This document shows, piece by piece, positions 1 to 12,520 of a stretch of 64,000 bases of DNA. The notes beneath the pieces are model-generated. The model did no database searches. It worked only from the letters and a program-made list of their open reading frames with translations, and was not told the origin of the DNA. Source of the DNA: Anseranas semipalmata (Eukaryota > Chordata > Aves > Anseriformes > Anseranatidae). Each line of letters begins with the position of its first letter. Position 1 is the first letter of the stretch. Both the position numbers and the translations under genes were made by a program. The DNA lies in assembly GCA_013399115.1 (NCBI GenBank), contig VXAA01001087.1:62001-126000 (forward strand), given 5' to 3'.

Positions 1-2335
1 CTCACTGTCCACTGAGCCCTGGCCTCTTGACCTCACCACAAAGCACATAATGGCACACCTAAGCCTTCTGCTGGACCCACCACACAAGTAACAGGCACAC
101 AACTGTAGTATTTCACTGGTAACCAAAATCCAAAGGGTATCATTAGAGCCACAGAGCAAGCAGGGTCAGAATGCATCCTGCTATCTGACTTACCTCTTAC
201 AACAAGGGGAATTACCACACTGGGGGCCTGTTTTGGCTTCTGACAATCCTGCAAATGTTATGTAAGACAGCACAAAGTCCATCTGCCTTAGCAGGCTGGC
301 TAAAGTCAGCATGTCAGCTCCTTTCAGCTCAGCCCAATAGCTCTCACTCAAACATGGAAATATTGACATGATAAATAGCAAAACTGACCTCTTGGCATCC
401 AGCACCAGTGGCACCACAGGGACTGCTCCTATAAGGAACGTGTTGGCTTGGCAGAGCTGATCAGCCCCAGTTCTCTGTGCCACGTGCAACTTCAGAGTTG
501 TGCCAGGATATTGACTTCTTCCTGGCAGGGCCACACTCCCCAGATATCCAAAATGACTGGAATTTCCCCATGGCTGACATAGTGCTGCCTATCCGCAGTA
601 ATCTTCACTGTTTTAACATATTGTCATAAAGGAAGGTTACTAGTCACCATGAAAAGCTTTCAAATAGCAGACATCTTTGAGCAGTTTTGAGGCCATCTGC
701 TTACCTCTTACCTTCTCCTTGCCTGCACCTGAAGCAAGCAGAAAATGTTTCATTTCTTCATTCCCAGAAACGTTCAGCTCAATGTGTATTTGGGGACAGC
801 CTGATTTCCAGTCCTTTGCAAACCTTGAGTAACCTTGAAGGCATGGTGAAGGACAGGACAAGCAGTCCCAGGGAATTCCCATAAGCAACCATATCTCAAG
901 GCCCCTGATCCTGGTATCTCTCTTTTTGCCAAAGTCCGCTAGATTCTGTACTTGACCATGTATTAACTTCTAAGTGCCTAAAAGCACCTCATTGTGCACA
1001 ATACCAGCCTCTGATGTTAACAAACATTACAGGCTGCTGATGAAGATGCTGGTGGCAAAATGGGCATACTATCAAGGTATGTGTACATTTGTACTTGTGC
1101 ACCTATATATCTACAGTACTACTACAAAACTTCATTACTTGAGTTAGTTAAGGCTCTGCATGAGTTCTCACAAGGACCACTGTTCTCCACAGCACACCCT
1201 TCTCAGGTACAAGTGCTATTAGGGCATCTCCAGGACAAATAGACATTCCACTCCCACCTCTCATCTTCCCCAACAGCTCTAAGAAGACATTGAGGTCACA
1301 CACATGCTTTTCTGCTTACATAGCATGATAGCATAAAGGGAATTACACAAAGGCAGATTTGTGGACGCAGAGCTCCGGATATAATATAAAGCCTTCTTTC
1401 TTCTTCATTGTAGGAAAAAATGATTTAGGAGGGAAAGAGGAAGAGAAACGAAATCCTCTCCAATGGTTTTGCACACTGTGTTTCAAGTAAGGCAAACACA
1501 CCTATGTAGACAGATGTTTGAAGCTGTTTTTTGGCTCAGGACAGACTAGCAGGCCCTATGTTGTGGGGCAAATGGACACAAGGAGAAATGTTATTCATAC
1601 AGCAACTTGCACAAGAGGACCTAGAGACTCTGCTTGAAGGACATGGAAAGCCTGCCCTGCCTTTGAGACTGAATTAAATTTAATCCAGCCACCAGACTGT
1701 GTAGACAGGACTATCAGTAAGACTTCAAGGTCAAACCATCCTGTGCAGGACATGGGATTAGCTGGAGGATCAGGAGAGCAAATCCCAGATAGGAACAAAC
1801 TTCTCCACAGCATTGAAGAGTTGGGCTTTAAAAGATGGTACTAGAGACAGGAAAAAGGGACAGAAGGAGGCTCTTCAGGTCAAGATCCAAATGCAAAGTC
1901 CTGTGATGGCTGAAGGCCACAGGAGCACAATCTGATGACTGTGCCAAAAAAGCTCAGTCTGCTTCCACATGGAGGCAGGTATGAGGCACATGGTTTCATG
2001 CTGTTCTGTAGACATGTTTCTGCAGCCCTGCCCTGGGTAGGGTGGGAGGCTGTGGGGCTCTGTCCTCTCTAACAGTCTGCTTGTAAATTCCACAGAGTCA
2101 GGGCCAGAAAAGATATTGAGGGAATGGCCCTGTGCCAGGCAGCCACTGCAGGTAACAAGCACAGCAGGCTGCTGCCTAGCTGCAGACCTCCCCCCAGCTA
2201 TTTCACCTGGAACCTGAAGACCGTCCAAAACACAAGGAGGAAAATGGAAATTTAGGCAATTCTACACTTTACCTTCTGTTCTGCACTAGGGAGAGAGAGG
2301 GTGAGGGCTCTTTATCTCAGTAAGAGAGGCCTGAC
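1..2335. other. Intergenic, no gene recognised
   Basis: Only short open frames on both strands are present, none with a recognisable family signature or a convincing set of splice sites. No CR1 or LTR signature was seen. The stretch lies beyond the 3' end of RAB3IL1; by synteny a fatty acid desaturase gene would be expected further left, but no desaturase motif is visible. Confidence 0.5.
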
Positions 2336-2789
2336 AACTGGCTTAATAAAACAGATATTTAATAAGGCAGACTAAAGAAAGGACTATAAATAACAAACGA
2401 CCCTTATATCCCTTCAGGTGCTGGTCACTCAGTGTTCATGTGGCATCAGACAGAACTAGATTTTCTACATGGACTAGGTCTGCACAGAAGGCCATGGAAA
2501 AATACATCTGTGCTCCATCTTATGCCCCATGAAAGCTGGGTGCCCATTATAGGAAAAACTGTACTGTGGAGAATAGTCAGACTTGTTAGTGTCACTGATA
2601 AGCACCAGCTTTGGGCAAGGGGAGAGTTAAGCAGCTTGCTTCTGCTTCTCTCTTATACAAACTAGGTCTGCAAGCTTGGTATGAGAGGTTGCCGAAGGAG
2701 GGAGTCTTGCAGTGGCAGGACGGTACTGTTTTGGCAGTAGAACAGAATCTTGAAGGCCACAGTGCCCAGAGTGAAACCTTTGTTAACGC

Positions 2790-3290
2790 CCCCTGGATAT
2801 GATAATCACCTTAATGAAGTATGTGCTAGACATATATGACTAGAGTACTCAACTCTCCACCCAAATCATGCTAAACGTCATCCCTGGGAAGAGGGGGGAG
2901 CGGAGAGGGAGGAACAGATAAAGTTAGGATATAAAGGAAAACAGAAAAGTGTAGAAAAAGTGTTAGTGTCAGGAAAAAGAGTTGGTGTTAGCAGTAGTTA
3001 GATAAAGTGAGAGAAAAGTTAGAAAAGAGTGGGTGGAGAAAGAAGAGACTGGAGACCTACAAGAGGCATTTGACAGGCTGTGCTCCTTCTCCTCCAAGAC
3101 AGGGATGCCTTCTTGGTAAGCTCTGCGCCTTCACCTTTTGGTGACGAATAGCCAGGATAGCATTTTGCTAGCACTATTATATTAGCGCTATTGCAGTAAG
3201 TGTATTTATCATCGGCAATTCCAAATCTGTTATATCTGTCGCCTTATTAAATACTTTCAACTTTGTAAAACAGTCTCAGTGAAAGTCCTT
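2790..3290 (+). mobile_element. Possible solo LTR (ERV-like)
   Basis: A purine-rich stretch follows a TATA-like box (GATATAAAGG near 2928). About 320 bases later comes an ATTAAA-type polyadenylation signal near 3246 and a T-rich tail, the U3-R-U5 layout of a retroviral LTR. The ends are not sharply defined and no retroviral coding sequence is attached. The call rests on layout only; an unrelated promoter-like stretch is possible. Confidence 0.3.
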
Positions 3291-3299
3291 GGCAGGGCT

Positions 3300-6128
3300 C
3301 TGAAATAGGCAAACATTTGACCCTGATAAGTACCCTTTAACATGACATGTACACAGCAGCTTCCTCTTTCTGGTGCTCTTTGTAGCCTCATGTCCTCACT
3401 GGGACTCTGGCAATGGTGGAGAAACACCGATGCAGGGCTGCCTCTCCTGCCCTTTGGTAGGGGCAGAGTTTCCAATGCCTTGAGCCTGGCAAGGGATTCA
3501 GACCCTACCACCAACACAGCAGATGTGTTCTGTTTCATGGCAGGAGATGCTCAGGCAGGTACCTCATTTGCCTAAGGTCCCAACTGGAGGCTTATTTTTC
3601 AGCATGAGTTCCTGTGACTCTCCTTCATTCTGGAGAATTCTCTTCCTATTTCTCTTTCCCAAGGGGAGCAGTCCCCTGTTCAACTCTCAAACAACCACAC
3701 TGAACAAAATAGCTCTTCTTCATGTCTCACACGATGACTGTCCCTAAGGTCTCTCCATTTAGACTCTCCACCACAACTGTCTTTACAGGACTTTAACTGA
3801 AAGCTCAGCCCATGCAGCTTTACCCCTCCCAACTCTACAGAGGGTTTCCTTGCCAACACATGGTGAGTCCTGGGCGGACTCATCAGGAGGTTCATTTAGC
3901 AGTTGCTGAGCCTGTAAGACAACTGTTCACTTCAGAGAGGTCTTATTCTTGCTTGCTTCTGTCAGTTTCAAAGCCAAAACATTCACCTGCCTCAGTCCTC
4001 TCTAGCTCCACCTAAACAGGACACAATATCACATTGGGCATGACAACTGTGAAGGGGAACACAGGTGTTGTGAGGCACTCGTGAGAAAACACACTCTTCA
4101 GCAAGGCATTTTAACAGTAACAAGGGCTGGTACGGCATACACAGGGACCAACAACGGGCCAGGAAAACGGCCCGTCTAACACCGATTCTTATTGCTGGTG
4201 GGGAAGGAGGGCTACAGAAGCACACCTGCCAAAAGGCTGCAGGAGACAGGCACGATGCCTTCTCAAAGGCAGGAACAGAACGGGGGAAGGACTCGAAGAT
4301 GTTCTCTTCTCGCAGGGAATCTCTCGGCCCGCCAAGGCACGGCGGACAGCGACGGGGGACAGTCCCTGCCCAGACTGCCTGTGCCCTCTTGTGGCTGTCT
4401 GACAGTAATAGCGATTCTGCACACGAAGACCACGCTGCACTGGCTCGGGCCAAACCACCGGAGAGAAAGTGAGGAAAAATTCCCCCTTACAAAAAAACAC
4501 AAAGATTCTTATATTACTTTTTAAATACAGGATCCGTAGGATTATTTTAAAAAAAAATTGATATCCCACTCTGGAGACAGCTCTCAATCCAAAATGTACC
4601 TGCTAACACAGGACTGCTCAGGAGCTGAAAAGCACAGAGCAACTTTACAGTCATCTGAGCACAGACAACAGCCCACCTCAGACTGATCAGGGAAGCAATA
4701 CTCAGCTTTGACTTTGGCAGGAAGAGGCCAGCCCTTCTAACTACTCCATCGTATCTGCTGCTGGCCTCAGAGGCTGTCCGCCACCTCCTACTTGAAGCCT
4801 CAGTCCATTCAGGGGAATTTGTTCTGACTCTCCTGGCAGCTCCCCTCTGCTCACATACCTACTCTACTCCAGTGCTGGTGGTGAGGGCACAAGCAGGATG
4901 GGCAGACACCACCAGCTGTATTCCTGCTTTACAATACCAAGTTGGTTTCCTTCTCTGTGCCCAGATGACTTGTCCTGTAAAACGGTAATACCGTTTCAAA
5001 ACGTTAACATCATTTTAGAAAAGGCACAGGACTGCTGGGTAAGCATCACTGCTATCCGTTGATGTTCTCCAGATCTCAGAAATGGCAGGCCCCTCCTCTG
5101 GGCACCTGTTGTAACTGAGCTGCCTCCAATGCCCTTCTCTCCTTCCCATGACATCAGATGCTAATGAGTGTGAATCCAGCCATGGTAAATCTTACCCTCA
5201 CAGACCTAAGCAGACCAGAGAAATCTGAGAGCAGCAGTGATGGACCATTCATCCTATCAAAAGAAGGCAATGCCCTCATTTACAAAAGAGCAGAAGGAGT
5301 GAAGGATGACAGGAATATCGCTAAGTGTGTCTAATTTAAGTGAGGTCTAATGCTGTTTTCTACTCTGGCTGTACCCCTGTTTCATTTCCCAAAGGCCTTT
5401 GATCTTTTGCTTTTCCCTTCCACTGTCATCACCGGTGGTACAAGAGATCTTCCACGTTAACTTCCACAGCTAAAGAGAAGAGGAGATCAAATGATTTTAC
5501 TGAAGCCAGAGCAGCCTAACTTCCCAACTTGAAAAGTCTAAGAGCTGCTGCTGCAGGTCAGGTGCACACCACAACAGCAACCAGCTGCCATCTATCACTT
5601 GTGCCTTCCTCTTCTGTATCATGGAGAGCTGCACATGGACTGGGGCCTGTCAAGTTTGTCCACAAACAACGATGACCCAGCCCCAGTCCTCCTTCTCCCA
5701 GAAGGCTATAAAGGACAAGAAAGGGCCTGCAGGAGCTGTATTTACCTGTCGATGAGAAAAGATAGCCTTTTTCAAATCAAGTTGCAACTAAAAGCCTGGG
5801 GAATTACCTAAACAACAGTGCAGCTGCAACACATACTTGCCAACTCCTGCCTTTGTATCCAAATTCCTAGACTCTATTTACAAGGGAACACAAAGAAGCA
5901 CAAGCCCTGACAAAAAATCTTTGGGAGACTGTTATTTGTGGGTCAGACCCACAAACACATATGTTCCCCCTGCCAGCAGTACAAAGGCAGGAAGGAAAGC
6001 CAGCAGGTGCCCTTTGAGGCAGTTCTGAGGGCTGTCCTCATCTCTGCTAGAACCTGAATTATCTCTTATGGCCCAGAAGAGAGGGCAAAGGAAGAATAGC
6101 CTCAGGTTGGATCAGAGCAGAGTCTGCT
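3300..6128. other. Intergenic, no gene recognised
   Basis: No coding exon was recognised. The segment 4140-4460 is richer in CpG and G+C than its surroundings and holds overlapping open frames on both strands of up to about 150 codons, but these have no recognisable motif. They are probably a consequence of base composition. Confidence 0.45.
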
Positions 6129-7206
6129 TGTGGTGGTTTTAGCCTGCTGGGCAGCTGAACTCCACCACAACCACTCTCTCACTCCCTTCTCCTCAAAGGA
6201 AAAGGGAGAGAAAATACGATGAAAAGGGCTCAAGGGTTGAGAGAAGGAAAGGGAGATCACCCAGCAATCACTGTCATGGGCAAAACAGACTCAGCATAGG
6301 GAAATGAATATAATTTATTACCTATCACTAGCGGACTACAACAGTGAGAAACTACAAGCAAACAAAAAGCACCTTCCCCCATCCACCCTCTTTTACCTCC
6401 TCGCCCTGAGCGGTGCAGGGGAACAGGGAATGGGGGCTGCAGTCAGTCCCTAACGCTGCGTCTCCGCCGCTCCTTCACGGTCACTCTCTGCCCCTGCTCC
6501 AACGTGGGGTCCCTCCCATGGGATGGCATCCTTCCCAAACTGATCCTGCATGGGCTTCCCAAAGACAGCAGTTCTTTGAGAACTGCTGCAATATGGGTCC
6601 ATACCATAGGATCCATCTCTCAGGACCAAACTGCTCCAACATGGCTCCCCCACGGGCAGCAGCTCTCACCAGATCACCTGCTCCTGCAGGGGCTGCTCTC
6701 CACAGGCTGCAGCTCCGGCCTGGGCCTGCTCCTGCGGGGGCTCTCCATGGGCTGCAGCCCCCTTCAGGCCACATCCACCTGCTCCACCGTGGTCTCCTCC
6801 ACTGGCTGCAGCATGGAAATCTGCTCCAGCGTGGTACACCATGGACTGCAGGGGGACGGCCTGCTCCACCATGGGCCTCTCCACAGGCCACAGAGGAACT
6901 TCTGCTCTGGTGCCTGAAGCACCTCCTCCCCCTCCTTCTTCACTGACCTTGGGGTCTGCAGGGCTGTTTCTCACTCCTCTCTCCCAGCTGCTGTTGCACA
7001 GCAGTTTTTTTTCCCTTTCTTAAAACAGCTCTCACAGAGACGCAACCAGCATCGCTCATTGGCTCAGGTCTGGCCAACAGCGGGTCCATTTTGGAGCCGG
7101 CTGGAACTGGCTCTTATCTAACGTGGAGCAGCTTCTGGACTCTTCTCACAGAGGCCACCCCTGCAACCCCCTGCTACCAAACCCTTGCCACATACACCCA
7201 ATATAC
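6129..7206 (-). mobile_element. Solo LTR of an avian endogenous retrovirus, minus orientation
   Basis: Read on the minus strand, it starts with a TGT-type end near 7206 and ends with the complement of TGTGGTGG at 6129. The middle is made of imperfect repeats around CTGCAGCCCATGGAG and ATGGTGGAGCAGG, a pattern I recognise from a common bird LTR family. A second copy, inverted, lies at 8783-9628 and shares the repeat block and both flanking ends. Long open frames inside (for example 6413-6946) come from the GC-rich repeats and are not genes. No gag, pol or env sequence is attached. Confidence 0.7.
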
Positions 7207-7259
7207 TGCTTTACGTTTCCAAATAAAGTCTGAATCGCCTCTCCTTTCAAGTAATTTCA

Positions 7260-7670
7260 TACAATCATAGAATGGTTTGGGTTGGAAGGGACCTTGAAGA
7301 TCTTTTAGTTCCAACCCCTCTGCTGTGGGCAGGAATGCCACTCACTAGATCAGGTTGCCCAGGGCCCCATCCAACCTGGCCTTGAACACTTCCAGGGATG
7401 AGGCATCTACAACTTCTCTAGGTAATCTGTTCCAGTGCCTCACCACCCTCATAGTTAAGAATTTCTTCCCAATGTCTGATCTAAAATCTACCCTCTTTTA
7501 GTTCAATGCCATTACTCGTTGTCCTATCACTACACTCCCTGATAAAGAGTCCCTCTCCAGCTTTTCTGTAAGACCCCTTTAGGTAACGGAAGGCTGCTAT
7601 AAGGTCTCCCCAGAGCTGTCTCTTCTCTAGACTGAAGAAGCCCCAACTCTCTCAACCTCTTTTCATAGAA
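7260..7670 (-). mobile_element. CR1 LINE 3' fragment, minus orientation
   Basis: The left edge carries CATAGAATGG, the complement of the CR1 3' terminal octamer repeat. It is followed by the well-known CR1 tail pattern (GGTTGGAAGGGACC and the stretch reading CCATCCAACCTGGCCTTG). Only the 3' part of the element is present, the usual 5' truncation. It sits between the two inverted LTR copies. Confidence 0.9.
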
Positions 7671-8782
7671 TTAACAAATCCCAGCAGCTAGGCAGCCTAG
7701 ATTCTAGTGGGACTAAAACTGCATTTGGTGTTTGAGTTACCTTTTGGCCCTCCCCCAGCCTCACAGGATGCAAAGTCACCTCAGCATTAGAGTTAATCAC
7801 AGCTTAGCAGGGGGAGGAAACTGAGATGTCCACTGGGAAAACACAAGTTATTTCTGCATCATCTCAGAAAAGTATTTTGCTGCCCCACTCTCCTGCTTAT
7901 CAGATTTAAAAACTGCTTAGTAAACGGTGGATGTTTATCCCTGAGAACCACGGCACCTTTCCAGCTGCTGCACTGCACAAGGACAAGCCAGGCCCAGCTA
8001 AAAAGGTTAAACAGCAGCTAGAATGCGGTACAGTCCATAGGCCAAAAATCCACAGAGAAGACAAACCTTCACTCTACACCATTAAGAGTGCATTTGTAAT
8101 AGCAGCCTCTGAAATGCACCCATCAGTTCTGTCTCCACTTACTGATAGGAAAAGCAGGAGACTGCTCAGCTCTGCAAGGAAAGAGGAAGAAGATCCTTGA
8201 CTTAACCAGCCTTTGAGATATCCAGCATATCCCATACAATGCTTCAGTCCAGTAAAGTAGACTACAGCTGAGCAGACCTCAGTCCTGCTTAGCAAGAACC
8301 ACACAGGCCTTCCTTGTCATAAGAAACACCTGTGAAAACACTCTGCTTGTTACCAAAATACTGTCATTTAGTCTCCTGTCGAAGTCAAGAAGCAGCCAGC
8401 TAAAGGAGTGGGCAGACTGATGAAGAAAACAGTTGAAAACCCAGTCCCTTAAGACACACACTGGCAAAAGAACAGTAGAGCATATACCTGCCCGACTCCT
8501 GCTTCCGGAGGATCTTTGAGCTCAGCAGCACTGACACAAGGCTCTTCGTCACTTTCTTTGCCTGCTAGGTTACCATTTTTAACTACAGACTAAAAGCTAA
8601 CTCCTCCAGCCACTTCACATTTGAAGACAGCATGTCACTGCACACTCTCCCCACCATACTGTGCCTTTAACCATGTTCTAGCACAAGGCCTCTACGGCAA
8701 ACATGCAGCATGGGGCTTGTCACCACATCAGCCTTTCCCCTTGGCCTTACTGTGAATACAGTCAATCCCCAGCCTGCCCAGA
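7671..8782. other. Unique sequence between the inverted LTR copies
   Basis: No gene or repeat was recognised. An 89-codon plus-strand frame (7931-8200) has no recognisable motif and no splice context that would make it an exon. Confidence 0.4.
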
Positions 8783-9628
8783 TGTACTGGGTTTATGTGG
8801 CAAGGTTCTGGTAGTGGAGGGGGCTGCAGAGGTGGCCTCTGTGAGAAGAGACCAGGAATTGCCCCACATTAGACAACAGCCAGTTCCAGCTGGCTCCAAA
8901 AAGGACCTGCCACAGAAGCAAGCGGGAGACGAGCAAGAAAATGTAAGAAACAGCCCTGCAGGCACCAAGGTCATTGAAAAAGAAGGGGGAGGAGGTTCTC
9001 CAGGTACCGGAGCAGAAGTTCCCCTGCAGCCTTTGGAGAGGCCCATGGTGGAGCAGGCTCTCCCCCTGCAGCCCATGAGTACCACGGCAGAACAGATCTC
9101 CACACTGCAGCCTGTGAAGGAGCCCATGGTGGAGCAGGTAGATGTAGCCTGAAGGAGGCTGCAGCCTATGGAGAACCCATGTAGGAGCAGGCTCCAGGCT
9201 GAAACTGCAGCCTGTGGGAAGTCCATGTTGGATCAGTTTGGAAAGGGCCATGTTCCACAGGAGGGAAGAGTGTGAGGAGGAAGGAGCAGCTGAGGTGAAG
9301 CACTATGGACTGACAACCCCCACTTCTTATCCCCCTGTTCTGCTTGGGGGGTGAAGATAGAAGAAAGTGGGGTGGAAGGAATGTGTTTTTAGCTTGCTTT
9401 TAGTTCTCATTACTACTCTATGATGTAATTTAATTTATTGCCAATTGATAAATCTTTCCCACAGTGAGACTGTTTTGCCTGTGATAGTAATTAGCGAGTG
9501 ATCTCCCTGTCCTTATCTCAATTCTCAAAATTTTCTTATTGTATTTTATCCCCCTATCCCATTGAGGAGAGGGAGTGAGAGAGCAGCTGTATGGTGCTTG
9601 GCTACCCATTGGTGTAAAAACAGATCAC
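8783..9628 (+). mobile_element. Solo LTR of the same avian ERV family, plus orientation
   Basis: Begins with TGTACTGGGTTTATGTGGC and carries the same imperfect CTGCAG/CCATGGTGGAGCAGG repeat block as 6129-7206 in the opposite orientation. It then has a T-rich segment, a stretch reading GACTGTTTTGCCTGTGA and a degraded 3' end. It is somewhat shorter than its partner, so part of the repeat block has been lost. No internal retroviral genes are present. Confidence 0.7.
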
Positions 9629-12437
9629 TGGACCAACCAGCTGAGGTGAAATAGAATCCTAACATCTCTTACCGTTATGCAGTCAAGCCAGAATCCCTTC
9701 ACTGTTTCACCTTCTAATAATTCTGTTGTCTGTTCCCTTCCAGATAGCCAAAGTTGTAAACTGCCAATTTTTAAAGGCTTTTGATTTCACCTAATCACTC
9801 AATACCTCCCCACAAAACTCCAGCCTAACATTCTAGGTCAAACTACTTAGTCATGAGCCAGCCAAATTTGATTTTTCTTTTGGCTACTGAGCACATGCAG
9901 ACGCACACCCCTCAACCAACCTAGCCCTAGAACTGCAACCAGACCTTTAAGCAGGTTAATAGCAAATGTTTATTTTTCCTTTATTAAAGAGCAGGGTGCA
10001 ACCATCCTGCTGTTAATGGAGTGACTTCATATTAATTTTCAAATTGTTCTCTATGCTTTAAATGTAAGTCAACCTTATACAAAACATTTCTCTAATTCCT
10101 TTTATCTCAAAGTGCTTTACATAGTGACACTGGGAGGTGGGGGGGGGAGGTCCCACAAACCATCTCCTGCATAGAGATCATCTCATTCCCAATGCTGTAG
10201 TGTAGCCACATCTGTTATGCAATGTAGCAGCTAATGGCACAGGATGACATGTAGAGATCAAAAGGTCAGGGGGAGCAGGTACAAGGAGAAACTGCCAGGG
10301 ATAGAACTGACCTGAAATCTGCAGCTGGTGAAAGATATTTCTATTTTCTCCTCTGCAAAAGCTGACATCAAATTTCCACAAGTCTGCAGACGCCAACAAA
10401 AGAGATGCAGGTTTATCACTACGTCTAGACCTAGCCAGATTCTCACCCAAAGATGTATTTTCCAGGCTTTTACTCCACATTTGGACCACACTGCTTCAGT
10501 AAAGAGTAGCTGATGCATACACTCATCTAGCTAGGGTGACCAGCATGAATCAGGGGCAACTCAGCTGTGGGAAGTAAAAACAGAACTGGAGTAGTAATGA
10601 CTGGGACTTGCGCATCAGCCCTTTGTGAGCTAAAGGAGGTGGATTCAAAGATAGTATGTATTTTCAGGAATGACAACGACTCAGGTTTCACATAGCTACC
10701 AACATGGCAAACAATACCATGTGTGCAGTATAGCTATAAGGAAAAGAGAAACTTGAGTGGCACATAGTAAGTGTCTGTTCAGTGACAGGAAAGCTTGTGC
10801 TCACTGGGTGTCTTCCACAACCAAAACCTGTATTCCCCAGTCTATTCCCCCCTCCCCTGGACAAAACCACAGCAGCTCAGTTTTCTTACAGCAAAGATAC
10901 AAAGTTCCTACCGTAGCATCTCCCAGGAGAGGATAAAACTTAATGGAGTTGAGGACAGTGACCTGGTTCTGGGCACCAACATGCTAATACAGGAGTTACG
11001 ATGACAGCAGAGACAGGGTAACATGCCAAAGTGCAGAAATGCCAGGTGAGATGAAAAGCCCCAATTCCACACTGACAGAAAAAAGGGCTACATTGTTAAC
11101 ACAGCAGTGTTGTGTAGCCAAAGTTCTATACAGACAAGCCTGGGCCTGAGCTCAAGCTATAGAGGGCCTCCACTTTCCAAAAGCTGGAGCAACATCCTTA
11201 CCAGCAGATTTTGAAACATACAGCCACATCCCTTGCATCGACATGCACGAGTATCTCAGATTTCCTCACTGGGGATGGCAGCCTGAGAGATGCTGGGTTT
11301 TCCAAATGGACACGCAGCTCTACGTTTGCTGCTTTAACAGGGAAGAAATTTCAGCCTCAAGACTGCCCAGCCCTGGGCGTGCTCCTTCTGGAGACAAAGA
11401 ACCTGGCCTGGGACTGTGGTTTCTATCAAAACAGTGTGAACAATAGTACCCAAAGCTACCGTCAGAGTAGGAACAAATCAAAGGCATTTGTCTGTGGGTG
11501 ACATTTGTATCTAGGAGTACCATGGGGGACTTCTGCACCAAGGACTGTCACATGTCAACATCTGCCAAGATCTGTATCTGCCTGTGACAACTACAGCAAA
11601 TTCTCAAGGCCAGGAAAAAACATCCTGAACTGACTGCAGCCAAGCTGCAGCCAGCTGCAAGTTATGCTATTTCCCTACTCACTTTCTTCTCCCAAAGGTC
11701 CCATGTGCACAGCTTTGGCCTCAGCTCTGGTTGTTCCCCCAGCCTGGATTACAAGCACCCAGTGCCAAATCCCAAGCTAAAAACAGAAACAAACCCCTCT
11801 TGTGACTCAGCTGGCAGAAAGCTTCTCTTGCAGACTTCTTTAAAAGGAGCATGGAAGTACCTGTAAACAGGCCATTCATGGCTCTCCATAAGATTATTTT
11901 GTGCTGCTGGCATTTACAGGGCTATTAGAGGAGTAAGTTGACAGCAGGGCCTATGTATATGGCTACGCAAACAGCACCCTCCACCCTGAAGAACGAGTGG
12001 AATAGACAGACGGACAGACAGCCAGCATCTATCCTAAAGACTTGCTTACAAAGAAGGGAGCCCAGGACTCCTGCCTTGCACAGGGCTGGTTTCAGACTAC
12101 GCCAAAGCAGATTGCATATAAAAACAAAAGTTTAAAAATAATGGATATATACTGCATATCTCCATAGAGGACAGTCTGTAGACAGTCACCCCAGAGCAAC
12201 CAGGACCAGCCCAGCTCTCAAGGGGTAGATTGGCAGCTGCATTCCAGTCACCGTTGGAGAAGTGGGACAGCTGGAGGTGGAACTTGTGCTTTTTGCTCTG
12301 TGATCAGCATCAGGAATAGGGAGGGAGGGGAAGGAGCAAGGCCACTGCTGGAGAGGCACCGCATTCATCTGTTTGGTAGACTACATTTAACAAGTCATTC
12401 ACGTAGGAGCAGTTTCCTTCCATGCTCAGGCCTCTGA
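9629..12437 (-). other. RAB3IL1: RAB3IL1 3' UTR and downstream flank
   Basis: Downstream of the RAB3IL1 stop codon on the minus strand. No coding sequence was recognised. The first AATAAA motifs on the minus strand are at 9980-9985 and 9969-9974, which would give a 3' UTR of about 2.45 kb if used; a shorter UTR with a variant signal cannot be excluded. A G-run lies near 10138-10148. Confidence 0.35.
9969..9985 (-). terminator. RAB3IL1: Candidate RAB3IL1 polyadenylation signals
   Basis: Two AATAAA hexamers on the minus strand (9980-9985 and 9969-9974) are the nearest canonical signals downstream of the RAB3IL1 stop codon. Their use is inferred. Confidence 0.3.
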
Positions 12438-12520
12438 TTACATTTCACTGGGATAAAACCCAAGTTTGGCCAGAGACATCTCTCTCCGGAGTCGCATAAC
12501 CTCCCCGTACATCAGCTCCA
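12438..12520 (-). CDS. RAB3IL1: RAB3IL1 last coding exon
   Basis: 83 coding bases including the TAA stop at 12438-12440. It encodes [15 protein letters not shown] and [12 protein letters not shown], the conserved C-terminus of the Sec2/Rabin family. The acceptor is TAG at 12521-12523 (minus strand). Confidence 0.93.

Noticed and set aside
3992..4587. 153- and 132-codon minus-strand frames
   Set aside because: Two different frames of similar length overlap with a third on the plus strand in a CpG-rich patch; no motif was recognised.
6413..6946. 177-codon plus-strand frame
   Set aside because: Lies inside the solo LTR repeat block; overlapping frames are open on both strands, as expected for GC-rich repeats.
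8703..9251. Overlapping frames of about 150 codons
   Set aside because: Inside the second LTR copy, mirror of the same repeat composition.
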